NCBI GenBank assembly: GCA_902783705.1
Contig: CACZSA010000137.1
Span: 1-27,079 of the forward strand
DNA length: 27,079 nt
Reading direction: 5' to 3'
Source: an uncultured Ruminococcus sp.
Lineage (GTDB): Bacteria; Bacillota; Clostridia; Oscillospirales; CAG-272
Below, one piece after another: positions 8,173-14,922 of this stretch. A program made the position numbers and the translations under genes. Every line of letters begins with the position of its first letter. The first letter of the stretch is position 1. The notes under the pieces are model-generated. The model was not told the DNA's origin, did no database searches, and saw only the letters and a list, made by a program, of their open reading frames with translations.

Positions 8173-9936
8173 ATGGAGAAGAAACAGAAAACGCCCGTGC
8201 GTCGCGAGACCTGGCGGCGGCTCCTCGCCTATCTCCGCGCATCCCTGCCGATCCTTGTGCTGACGATCCTCTTCGCAGGTGCGACGGTCGTGCTCTCCCT
8301 CTGGATCCCGGTCCTCTGCGGGCGCGCGATCGACTGCATGATCGGTCCCGGACATGTGGATTTCGACGGCATCGCTGAATGTCTTGTGAAGATCGGGATC
8401 GCGGCGGGGCTCGTCGGGATCCTGCAGTGGGCGATGAATTCGCTGAATAACCGCATCACCTATCGCGTGATCGCGGACGTGCGGCGCGACGCCTTCAACA
8501 CCCTCGCCCGCCTGCCGCTCTCCTATATCGATACCCATCCGCACGGCGGCACGGTCAGCCGGGTCATCGCCGACGTCGACCAGTTTGCGGACGGCCTGCT
8601 CCTCGGCTTCACGCAGTTCTTCACGGGGATCGCGACCATCGTCTGCACCCTCGTCTTCATGCTGACGATCCATCCGCTCATCACGCTCGTCGTGGTGGTG
8701 CTGACGCCGCTCTCGCTTTTCGTCGCCTCGTTCATCGCGAAGCGTACCTATGACATGTTCCGCCTCCAGTCCGAGACGCGCGGCGAGCTCACGGCGCAGA
8801 TCAACGAGGTCGTCGGCAACCAGCCCGTGGTCCGTGCGTTCTCGAAGGAGGAGGACTGCCTCGCGCAGTTCGACGAGATCAACGGGCGGCTTGAGAAGTG
8901 CTCGCTCCGCGCGATCTTCTTCTCCTCGATCACCAATCCGTCGACCCGTTTCATCAACAATGTCGTCTATGCGGCGGTCGCGCTCTTCGGGGCCTTCGCC
9001 GTGATCGACGGGGGGATGACGGTCGGCGGGCTCACGAGCTTCCTCGCCTACGCGAACCAGTACACCAAGCCCTTCAACGAGATCTCCGGCGTCATCACGG
9101 AGCTGCAGAACGCCCTCGCCTGCGCCGAGCGGATCTTCGCCCTGATCGACGAGCCCGTGGAGACCTCGGACAAGCCCCACGCCGTCGACCTTGCGGGCGC
9201 ACGGGGGGAGGTCCGGGCCGAGCACGTCGATTTCTCCTACGTCCCCGAGCGCGAGCTGATCCGGGATCTCGACCTCACGGTCCGCCCCGGTGAGCGGGTC
9301 GCGATCGTCGGACCGACGGGATGCGGCAAGACTACGATCATCAACCTGCTCATGCGCTTCTACGACGTGAAATCCGGCGCGATCCGGGTCGACGGACACG
9401 ACATCCGCGATGCCCGGCGCGATTCGCTCCACGGTGTCTACGGCATGGTTTTGCAGGACACGTGGATCATGAAGGGCACCGTGCGCGACAACATCCGGAT
9501 GGGCAGGGACGCCACGGAGGACGAGATCGTCGCCGCCGCGAAGGCCGCCCATGCTCACAGCTTCATCCGCCGTCTCCCCGAGGGCTACGACACGGTCATC
9601 GACGACGACGGGGGCGCGCTCTCCGCCGGTCAGCGGCAGCTTCTCTGCATCGCCCGGGTGATGCTCGCGATCCCGCCCATGCTGATCCTCGACGAGGCGA
9701 CCTCCTCGATCGACACGCGCACCGAAATGAAGATCCAGAACGCCTTCGCCACCCTCATGCGGGGCCGGACGAGTTTCATCGTCGCCCACCGCCTCTCGAC
9801 GATCCGCGAGGCCGATATCATCCTCGTGATGAACGCCGGACGCATCGTGGAGAAGGGCACGCACGACGAGCTCCTCGCCCGGGGCGGCTTCTACGCGAAG
9901 CTCTGGGGCGCTCAGTTCGAGTCCGCAGGCGCGTAA
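8173..9936 (+). CDS. ABC exporter half-transporter, catalytic ATPase subunit
   Basis: This 587-residue protein is the second half of the exporter: a membrane domain (about 20-330) followed by an ATPase domain with Walker A GPTGCGKT at 380-387, Walker B LILDE with catalytic Glu508, and switch-loop His539 (VAHRLSTI). Its signature is LSAGQ (483-487) rather than LSGGQ. In the dimer the competent site would combine this subunit's Walker motifs with the partner's FSGGQ, while the other site is degenerate on both faces. The ATG at 8173 follows an AAGGAGG site at the end of the partner gene. A strong hairpin terminator comes right after the stop codon. The substrate cannot be told from sequence. Confidence 0.92.
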   Translation: MEKKQKTPVRRETWRRLLAYLRASLPILVLTILFAGATVVLSLWIPVLCGRAIDCMIGPGHVDFDGIAECLVKIGIAAGLVGILQWAMNSLNNRITYRVIADVRRDAFNTLARLPLSYIDTHPHGGTVSRVIADVDQFADGLLLGFTQFFTGIATIVCTLVFMLTIHPLITLVVVVLTPLSLFVASFIAKRTYDMFRLQSETRGELTAQINEVVGNQPVVRAFSKEEDCLAQFDEINGRLEKCSLRAIFFSSITNPSTRFINNVVYAAVALFGAFAVIDGGMTVGGLTSFLAYANQYTKPFNEISGVITELQNALACAERIFALIDEPVETSDKPHAVDLAGARGEVRAEHVDFSYVPERELIRDLDLTVRPGERVAIVGPTGCGKTTIINLLMRFYDVKSGAIRVDGHDIRDARRDSLHGVYGMVLQDTWIMKGTVRDNIRMGRDATEDEIVAAAKAAHAHSFIRRLPEGYDTVIDDDGGALSAGQRQLLCIARVMLAIPPMLILDEATSSIDTRTEMKIQNAFATLMRGRTSFIVAHRLSTIREADIILVMNAGRIVEKGTHDELLARGGFYAKLWGAQFESAGA

Positions 9937-9945
9937 CAAAACAAA

Positions 9946-9978
9946 AACACCGTTCCTCCGGACAGGGGGAGCGGTGTT
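9946..9978. terminator. Bidirectional hairpin terminator
   Basis: AACACCG (9946-9952) pairs perfectly with CGGTGTT (9972-9978), and the inner TTCCTCC/GGGGGAG arms extend the stem to about 14 pairs (with two G-T wobbles) around a GGACA loop. Read on the minus strand it is followed by a T-rich tail (TTTGTTTTGTT), ideal for the small minus-strand gene. On the plus strand the tail is poorer but the stem should still stop the ABC transcript. Confidence 0.8.
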
Positions 9979-9992
9979 CTGCTTTCCGGGAT

Positions 9993-10331
9993 TCAGGCTT
10001 CGAAAACGGTGTCAGGCTCGCCATCGTCGTCGGTGTCGGAGACGATCGTGTCGACCGCGCCGTTGCCGTCGGTGTCGATGTACACGGAATCGGCCTTGCC
10101 GTCGCCGGTGGAGTCCACGAGGTAGGCGTCGATGGTGCCGTCGTCGTCGAGGTCGAGCTCATCGAGGACTTCGATCTGCGCCTTGCGCTTCTTCTTCGAG
10201 ACGAGCGCCGCGATGAGCACGGTCACCGCCGCGACAGCCACGATCACGGCAAACACCGCGAGGACGATCTTGATGAGATTCTTCTTCTCGGCAAGCGCGT
10301 CGCCGCCGATCTTTTTGAGAATAATTTCCAT
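9993..10331 (-). CDS. Small membrane-anchored protein with DxDxDG calcium-loop-like repeats
   Basis: The 112-residue protein has a short cationic N-terminus, one long hydrophobic helix (about 19-44) followed by a KKKRK stretch, and a very acidic tail. The tail holds four motifs of the form D-x-x-x-[DN]-G-x-x-D starting exactly 13 residues apart, at Asp60, Asp73, Asp86 and Asp99. Such loops bind calcium in EF-hand, dockerin and thrombospondin type 3 repeats. The positive residues after the helix suggest the tail may face the cytoplasm, but topology is uncertain. The ATG has AAGGAG (10338-10343) 6 bases upstream, a promoter at 10361-10389 and a terminator at 9946-9978, so it is a complete single-gene unit. 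I do not know a named family or function for it. Confidence 0.8.
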   Translation of the reverse strand: MEIILKKIGGDALAEKKNLIKIVLAVFAVIVAVAAVTVLIAALVSKKKRKAQIEVLDELDLDDDGTIDAYLVDSTGDGKADSVYIDTDGNGAVDTIVSDTDDDGEPDTVFEA

Positions 10332-10360
10332 ACGGATCTCCTTGATGATGAATTGCCTTT

Positions 10361-10389
10361 ATTTTATCCCATCGAACCCGGAATTACAA
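10361..10389 (-). promoter_or_regulatory. Promoter for the small acidic-repeat membrane protein
   Basis: On the minus strand TTGTAA (10384-10389) and TAAAAT (10361-10366) are 17 bases apart. A small GC-rich palindrome, ACCCCG-GACG-CGGGGT (10391-10406), sits directly upstream of the -35 and could be an operator or a weak plus-strand hairpin; nothing else is visible in 10332-10454. Confidence 0.6.
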
Positions 10390-10454
10390 GACCCCGGACG
10401 CGGGGTTTACGATTTGTTTTCAATTCGTTCTTTTTCGCGTTTCCACGCGCCCTC

Positions 10455-10483
10455 TTGCAATCCGGGCTGAAATCGGGTATAAT
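10455..10483 (+). promoter_or_regulatory. Promoter for yhaM-sirtuin operon
   Basis: TTGCAA (10455-10460) and a perfect TATAAT (10478-10483) are 17 bases apart. The predicted start near 10490 leaves a leader of about 30 bases before the yhaM ATG at 10520. Confidence 0.75.
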
Positions 10484-10519
10484 GAGAATAAACAAATGAA
10501 CGAACGCGGAGGGCACGGG

Positions 10520-11467
10520 ATGGAATTCAATGTTGCGGTCGCGGATATGCGCGCGGGCATGAGCGTCGAGGGCTTTTACATTTTCAAGGAGGGCGCCGTC
10601 AAGCTGACGCAGGCGGGGAAGCCCTTCCTCTCTGGCACGCTCGAGGACAAAAGCGGCACGATCGAGCTGAAAAGCTGGGACTACGCGCAGTCGGTCGGAG
10701 CGGATGACGCCGGACGGGTCGTGAAGGTGCGCGGGGAGATCTCGGATTACCGTGGATCTCCGCAGATCACCGTCACGCGGATCCGACGGGCGAACGGGAA
10801 CGATTCATATAACCTCAACGATCTCGTCCCGACCGCGCCGATCGACCGGGAGGCGGCGATGCAGGGGGTGCGGCGGCTCGTCTCGTCGATCAAGGACGAC
10901 GACTACCGTGGGATTGCCGAGGCCATGCTTGCGGAGCACGGGGAGGCGTTCGCGGTCATCCCGGCGGCGAAGAGCGTCCATCACGGCTTCGTCGGCGGCC
11001 TGCTCATGCATACCTCGTACATGCTCCGGATCGCGGACTTCCTCTCCGGGCTGTATCCCGCCGCGGTGAACCGGGACCTGCTCCTCACGGGGACGCTGCT
11101 GCACGACTTTGCCAAGACCGAGGAGTTCGCGTTCTCCGAGCTCGGGCTCGTCACGGGCTATACGCCGCGAGGCAAGCTGCTCGGGCATCTCGTCATGGGC
11201 GCGGATTCCGTGCGGCGGACGTCGGAGCGGCTCGGCGTGCCGGAGGAGAAGACCATGCTCCTCTGCCACATGATCCTCTCCCATCACGGAGAACCGGATT
11301 TCGGCGCGGCGGTCGTTCCGAGGTTCGCGGAGGCCGATCTTCTGTACCTGATCGACCTCGTCGACAGCCGGATGGAGATCTACCGCGAATCGCTCGACGG
11401 GCTCGACGCGGGGACCTTCTCGCAGAAGATCTTTGCGCTCGATCGGGATATCTACAAGCATGAATGA
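10520..11467 (+). CDS. yhaM: 3'-5' exoribonuclease YhaM family (OB fold plus HD domain)
   Basis: The 315-residue length matches YhaM (about 314 in Bacillus subtilis). Residues about 10-90 form an OB-fold nucleic-acid-binding domain (GTIELKSWDY, VKVRGEISDYRG). The HD phosphohydrolase domain follows, with His164 (LLMHTSYM), the HD pair His195-Asp196 (LLHDFAK), His250, His255-His256 and Asp279. YhaM proteins trim RNA from the 3' end in a metal-dependent way and act in RNA decay in the cytoplasm. I chose the ATG at 10520, which has GGAGG 8 bases upstream, over one at 10496 that lacks such a site. The sirtuin gene follows after 13 bases, so the two are co-transcribed. Confidence 0.92.
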   Translation: MEFNVAVADMRAGMSVEGFYIFKEGAVKLTQAGKPFLSGTLEDKSGTIELKSWDYAQSVGADDAGRVVKVRGEISDYRGSPQITVTRIRRANGNDSYNLNDLVPTAPIDREAAMQGVRRLVSSIKDDDYRGIAEAMLAEHGEAFAVIPAAKSVHHGFVGGLLMHTSYMLRIADFLSGLYPAAVNRDLLLTGTLLHDFAKTEEFAFSELGLVTGYTPRGKLLGHLVMGADSVRRTSERLGVPEEKTMLLCHMILSHHGEPDFGAAVVPRFAEADLLYLIDLVDSRMEIYRESLDGLDAGTFSQKIFALDRDIYKHE

Positions 11468-11480
11468 CGGAGGGACAACG

Positions 11481-12224
11481 ATGAACGACGATATCAGACG
11501 GCTGAAGGACGCCCTCGAGCGAGCGGAGCACGCGGTCTTTTTCGGCGGCGCGGGCATGTCGACGGCGAGCGGGATCCCGGATTTCCGCGGCGCGTCGGGG
11601 CTCTATACCGTGAGCGGGGAGGAATCGCCGGAGTATCTTCTGAGCGACGAGTGCCTCGAAAAGGAACCCCTGAAATTCTTCGCCTACTACCGCGCAATGA
11701 TCCTGCATCCCGAGGCGAAGCCGAACCCCGCGCACATCGCCCTCGCGGAGCTTGAAAAGCGGGGCCGCATCCACGCCGTCATCACGCAGAACATCGACGG
11801 CCTGCATCAGGCGGCGGGGAGCCGGAAAGTCCTCGAGCTCCACGGCTCGTGCGCACAGTCGTACTGCTCGAAGTGCGGACATCCCGTCGAGCGGGATTAT
11901 ATCGCCGAGACCGAGGGCGTCCCCCGCTGCGAGACCTGCGGCGGGACCGTGCGCCCGGATGTCGTGCTCTACGGCGAATTCCTCCCCAAAGAGGCGTTCG
12001 AGGAAGCCAGGCGCGAGGTCGAGCGGGCAGATCTGCTCATCGTCGGCGGCTCCTCTCTCACGGTCTACCCCGCGTCCTCCCTCGTCACCCGCTTCACGCG
12101 ATCGCCTGGGCTGGGCAGGAACAAGATCCTCGCGATCATCAACTTCGATCCCACCCCCTACGACTGCGACGCCGATATCCTGATCCGTGAGTCCGTCGCC
12201 GAAGTCCTCCCCGCGCTGGTGTGA
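11481..12224 (+). CDS. cobB: NAD-dependent protein deacylase, sirtuin (SIR2 family)
   Basis: The 247-residue protein has the sirtuin set: GAGMSTASGIPDFR at 23-36 for NAD binding, TQNIDGLH at 102-109, the catalytic His121 (ELHGS), a zinc site formed by Cys129/Cys132 and Cys150/Cys153, and GGSS at 189-192. Sirtuins use NAD to remove acetyl or other acyl groups from lysine in the cytoplasm; which acyl group is preferred cannot be read here. The ATG at 11481 has GGAGGG (11469-11474) 6 bases upstream, in the tail of the yhaM transcript. The symbol is the generic bacterial one. Confidence 0.93.
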   Translation: MNDDIRRLKDALERAEHAVFFGGAGMSTASGIPDFRGASGLYTVSGEESPEYLLSDECLEKEPLKFFAYYRAMILHPEAKPNPAHIALAELEKRGRIHAVITQNIDGLHQAAGSRKVLELHGSCAQSYCSKCGHPVERDYIAETEGVPRCETCGGTVRPDVVLYGEFLPKEAFEEARREVERADLLIVGGSSLTVYPASSLVTRFTRSPGLGRNKILAIINFDPTPYDCDADILIRESVAEVLPALV

Positions 12225-12244
12225 GAGAGGTTCAAAGGCAATCT

Positions 12245-12308
12245 CCGAAGGTATCCAAGTTCAGTGAGACCACCCGAAGGTTTCCAAAGGGCGACCGGAA
12301 AGCCCTTT
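12245..12308. repeat. Intergenic direct repeat and hairpin between convergent genes
   Basis: CCGAAGGTATCCAA (12245-12258) and CCGAAGGTTTCCAA (12274-12287) are direct repeats with one mismatch. The second runs into a hairpin with perfect arms AAAGGGC (12286-12292) and GCCCTTT (12302-12308). There is no U tract, so it is not a clear terminator for the sirtuin transcript. A further stem, TCCGAAGG (12434-12441) with CCTTCGGA (12452-12459), reuses the CCGAAGG word near the yitT stop. The 12225-12474 spacer may be a dispersed repeat unit. Confidence 0.45.
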
Positions 12309-12353
12309 GGGCAAACGCTGCGGATCTCAACATTGAGAGAAGCAAAAAGATAA

Positions 12354-12389
12354 GGACCGGAACAAATAGCATAAACTCCGTTCCGGTCC
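12354..12389 (-). terminator. Terminator for the YitT-family gene
   Basis: GGACCGGAAC (12354-12363) and GTTCCGGTCC (12380-12389) form a perfect 10-base stem with a 16-base loop. On the minus strand it is followed by TTATCTTTTTGC, a U-rich tail. It may also slow plus-strand transcription from the sirtuin gene, whose side is AT-rich but lacks a U run. Confidence 0.7.
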
Positions 12390-12474
12390 GAATATAAATA
12401 TATAAAGCTCGCAGAAGCAAGGTCCGGCGGAGATCCGAAGGAATACGCACCCCTTCGGACACCGGGCAGGGGCC

Positions 12475-13344
12475 TTACAGTACCCCGCGGAACCCCCGTC
12501 CGATGATCTCGCTGCTCGTCGTGATGATGATGAACGCCGAAGGATCCACCTCCCGGATCCTCCGCTGTAAGGACGGCGCCTCGCTCCGGCGGCAGACCGT
12601 GTGCAGGATGATCTTGTCCTCGTGCGTGAACGCGCCCTGACCGAACTCCACCGTTGCCCCGTGATGCAGGGACGTCAGGATGAACGCGCTGATATCCTCC
12701 GCATGTTCCCGCGTCGTGATCACGACAAAATACTTGCACGCGTCGAGATTCTCGATGACGCTGTCCACGAGGAATGCCTTTGCGAATAACCCCGCGAGGG
12801 AGAACAGACCCGTCCGCACGTCGAATACCACGAACGAACACGCCGCGATGAGGAAATCCACGCACAGAAGCGCCATCCCCACGTTCAGGGAGGAGTACTT
12901 CTTCAGAATCAGCGCGACAATGTCCGTCCCGCCCGAGGACGCCTGCGAATGGAAGATCAGCGCGGAGCCGAAGGCCGTGAGGATCATCGCGTACGCCAGC
13001 TCCAGAAACGGCTGGTCCGTCAGCGGACGACCGAGCGGCACGATCCATTCGAGCGCCTGCGTCAGCCCCGAGAAGAGCAGGGAACAGTACACCGTCCGCA
13101 CGCCCGTCTCCCGCCCGAGCACCGCGAAGCCGAGGAGCAAGAGGACCACGTTGAGGATGCTGATCCACGTCGCGGGCGTGACCGGCGTGATCTTGCCGAG
13201 CAGGGTGCCGATGCCGCTCACACCGCCCGTCGAGAAGCCGTTCGGGATCTTGAAGAAATAGACGCCGACCGTCATGAGCACGGTGCCCGCCGTCATCAGG
13301 ACGTAGTCACGGAAAATTTTCAGTTTCGGATTCTTCTCCGGCAT
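12475..13344 (-). CDS. YitT/DUF2179 family membrane protein
   Basis: The 289-residue protein has about five hydrophobic segments (roughly 12-32, 57-77, 83-103, 113-133, 153-190), the family motifs GFSTGGVSGIG at 36-46 and SSGGTDI at 136-142, and a soluble C-terminal DUF2179 domain from about 200 (KYFVVITTREHAEDIS). Members are common, multi-copy membrane proteins of Bacillota with no firmly established transport function. I chose the ATG at 13344, with AAAGGAG 9 bases upstream (13354-13360); the open frame extends further but reads through the promoter. It is a single-gene unit convergent with the sirtuin gene. Confidence 0.9.
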   Translation of the reverse strand: MPEKNPKLKIFRDYVLMTAGTVLMTVGVYFFKIPNGFSTGGVSGIGTLLGKITPVTPATWISILNVVLLLLGFAVLGRETGVRTVYCSLLFSGLTQALEWIVPLGRPLTDQPFLELAYAMILTAFGSALIFHSQASSGGTDIVALILKKYSSLNVGMALLCVDFLIAACSFVVFDVRTGLFSLAGLFAKAFLVDSVIENLDACKYFVVITTREHAEDISAFILTSLHHGATVEFGQGAFTHEDKIILHTVCRRSEAPSLQRRIREVDPSAFIIITTSSEIIGRGFRGVL

Positions 13345-13376
13345 GTTTGGAGTCTCCTTTGATGGAATGCCTGTGT

Positions 13377-13405
13377 ATTGTATCACAGCGAACGGCGAAT
13401 TGCAA
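13377..13405 (-). promoter_or_regulatory. Promoter for the YitT-family gene
   Basis: On the minus strand TTGCAA (13400-13405) and TACAAT (13377-13382) are 17 bases apart, and TGA directly before the -10 gives an extended -10. The predicted start lies near 13370, with a short leader of about 26 bases. The rest of 13406-13510 shows no gene. Confidence 0.8.
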
Positions 13406-13510
13406 GAATAAATTTCATCTTTTAACGTATATGCTCCAGATTCGTCACATGATACAGAAGAGGGGCCGCGGAGCACGTGAAAATTGATGGAAAAAAACGG
13501 CGGATCCCTC

Positions 13511-13539
13511 TTGACAAAAGAACGGCGCGGGTGTATAAT
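13511..13539 (+). promoter_or_regulatory. Consensus promoter of the infC-rpmI-rplT operon
   Basis: TTGACA (13511-13516) and TATAAT (13534-13539) match the housekeeping consensus exactly with the ideal 17-base spacer, as expected for a translation-factor and ribosomal-protein operon. The start should be near 13546, leaving a leader of about 136 bases. Confidence 0.93.
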
Positions 13540-13545
13540 AACGGA

Positions 13546-13681
13546 GTACAAACAAGCAGAACTTTTCTCCGTTCTCACCCTGCTGCAAGGGCACGTCAGG
13601 GTTCATAAAAGCGCAAGGTGATTTTGTCGTGCGGAGAAGGTTCTCCGTGCGATTTTTTTATCACGTTGGAGGTGCTTAGCT
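13546..13681 (+). ncRNA. infC operon leader, probable L20-type attenuation leader
   Basis: In Bacillota the infC-rpmI-rplT leader is a known target of ribosomal protein L20, which causes early termination when in excess (the L20 leader class). Here the leader holds a hairpin ACCCTG (13577-13582)/CAGGGT (13597-13602) and a terminator just before the ribosome site. The terminator's 5' arm CGGAGAA (13632-13638) is also perfectly complementary to TTCTCCG at 13565-13571, so an antiterminator fold is possible. Position and switch logic fit the class; I have not matched it to the family model. Confidence 0.75.
13628..13659 (+). terminator. Leader attenuator terminator of infC
   Basis: Arms 13628-13638 and 13641-13651 pair over about 11 positions (two G-T wobbles; the innermost pairs probably open to form the loop), followed by A and seven T residues (13653-13659). 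It lies upstream of the infC ribosome site, so it can only act as an attenuator of this operon. Confidence 0.85.
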
Positions 13682-14206
13682 ATTAGCGCGAAAGAACTTA
13701 TCATCAATGACGACATCCGGGCAAAGGAAGTACGCATGATCGACGAAAACAACGGTCAGATGGGCATCATGAGCCTGAACGATGCCAAGACGTACGCCTA
13801 CGACCGGGGATTTGATCTTGTCATGATCGCTCCCACCGCACAGCCGCCCGTCTGCCGCGCAATGGATTACGGAAAGTACCGTTACGAGGCCGACAAGCGC
13901 GAGAAGGAAGCGAAAAAGAAGCAGCAGACCGTCGAGGTCAAGGAAGTTCAGCTTTCCTGCCGGATCGATACGCACGATTTCGAGACCAAGGCAAACCGCG
14001 CGATCAAGTTCCTCGAGGACGGCAACAAGGTCCGCGTGAGCCTCCGGTTCAAGGGACGCGAAATCGCCCATCAGGAGCTCGGACGCGAAATGCTCGCAAG
14101 ATTTGAAGAAGCAGTCAAGGAAGTCGGTACGGTCGATAAGAAGCCCGCGCTCGACGGCAGACAGCTCACGATGTTCATTGTGCCCGTGAAGAATACGGCG
14201 AAGTGA
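13682..14206 (+). CDS. infC: Translation initiation factor IF-3
   Basis: IF-3 binds the 30S subunit, keeps it apart from 50S and checks start codon pairing. The 174-residue product has the N-domain (about 1-75, with INDDIRAKEVRMID and APTAQPPVCRAMDYGKYRYE), the lysine-rich linker helix and the C-domain (KEVQLSCRIDTHDF...KVRVSLRFKGREI). The first in-frame ATG (13736) would remove 18 conserved residues. The reading frame instead begins at ATT (13682), giving M-SAKELIINDDIR, with GGAGG (13668-13672) 9 bases upstream. AUU starts on infC are known in other bacteria and let IF-3 repress its own translation. It is the first gene after the attenuator leader. Confidence 0.95.
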   Translation: MSAKELIINDDIRAKEVRMIDENNGQMGIMSLNDAKTYAYDRGFDLVMIAPTAQPPVCRAMDYGKYRYEADKREKEAKKKQQTVEVKEVQLSCRIDTHDFETKANRAIKFLEDGNKVRVSLRFKGREIAHQELGREMLARFEEAVKEVGTVDKKPALDGRQLTMFIVPVKNTAK

Positions 14207-14286
14207 TCGCGCGTCGGCCGGAACTCCGGGTCGAAAAAACCGCACTTACAGAAAACCACCAATCATTTGAAAGGACGCATAGAAAA

Positions 14287-14484
14287 ATGGGAAAGATCAA
14301 GACGCATAAAGCCTCTGCGAAGAGATATTCCGTCACCGGAACCGGCAAGGTCAAGGTGTTCCATTCCGATCACCGCCACAATCTCGGCCAGAAGACGCAG
14401 AAGAGAAAGAGACACCTCAGAAGCAGCCAGATCCTCAGCCCCGCAATGACTGCCAACGTCAAGAGACGCATCAACAAAGACTGA
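14287..14484 (+). CDS. rpmI: 50S ribosomal protein L35
   Basis: The 65-residue, strongly basic protein starts MGKIKTHKASAKRYSVTGTG and carries the L35 features HNLGQKTQKRKRHL and a final VKRRI. It is a structural protein of the large ribosomal subunit. An AAAGGA ribosome site lies about 12 bases before the ATG. It stands between infC and rplT, the standard order, with an 80-base gap after infC. Confidence 0.97.
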   Translation: MGKIKTHKASAKRYSVTGTGKVKVFHSDHRHNLGQKTQKRKRHLRSSQILSPAMTANVKRRINKD

Positions 14485-14511
14485 ACGAAGCGACAGAAAG
14501 GATAAAGAACC

Positions 14512-14865
14512 ATGGCACGTGTAAAAGGCGCGATGATGACGCGCAAAAGAAGAAATAAAGTCTTAAAGGCGGCGAAGGGTTACTGGGGCGCGAAGTCGAA
14601 GCACTTCAAGATGGCGAAGCAGGCCGTCATGAAGAGCGGCAACTACGCGTACATCGGCCGCAAGCAGAAGAAGAGAAACTTCCGTTCCCTCTGGATCGCC
14701 CGCATCTCCGCGCAGGCCAAGGTCAACGGCATGAACTATTCGACCTTCATGCACGGTCTGAAGCTCGCCGGCGTTGACCTCAACCGCAAGATGCTTGCTG
14801 AGATCGCCGTCTCCGACAAGGAAGGGTTCGCGGCGCTCGCCGATACGGCAAAGGCAGCTCTTTAA
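14512..14865 (+). CDS. rplT: 50S ribosomal protein L20
   Basis: The 117-residue protein has the usual length and the family's start MARVKGAMMTRKRRNKVLK, the GYWGAKSKHFKMAKQAVMKS segment and the C-terminal RNA-binding domain (LWIARISAQAKVNGMNYSTFMHGL). L20 is an early assembly protein that binds 23S rRNA, and in Bacillota it also binds the leader of this operon to limit its own synthesis. It begins 27 bases after rpmI, with AAAGGA upstream, and is followed by a terminator. Confidence 0.97.
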   Translation: MARVKGAMMTRKRRNKVLKAAKGYWGAKSKHFKMAKQAVMKSGNYAYIGRKQKKRNFRSLWIARISAQAKVNGMNYSTFMHGLKLAGVDLNRKMLAEIAVSDKEGFAALADTAKAAL

Positions 14866-14877
14866 TCAAACCTCAAC

Positions 14878-14911
14878 GGGGTGTTGCGGCAAGGCACACC
14901 CCATTCTTTTT
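14878..14911 (+). terminator. Terminator after rplT
   Basis: GGGGTGT (14878-14884) pairs perfectly with ACACCCC (14896-14902), followed by ATTCTTTTT. It begins 12 bases after the rplT stop and ends only 11 bases before the next start codon, so it should close the ribosomal operon, at least in part. Confidence 0.75.
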
Positions 14912-14922
14912 ATCCTGTACCG

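Noticed and set aside
10391..10406. GC-rich palindrome as a terminator
   Set aside because: The stem is only 6 pairs and no plus-strand gene precedes it. It is noted as a possible operator with the neighbouring promoter instead.
12232..12462. 76-codon minus-strand frame with a hydrophobic middle
   Set aside because: It is built from the yitT terminator stem and the direct repeats; there is no ribosome site and the hydrophobic run comes from the T-rich terminator tail.
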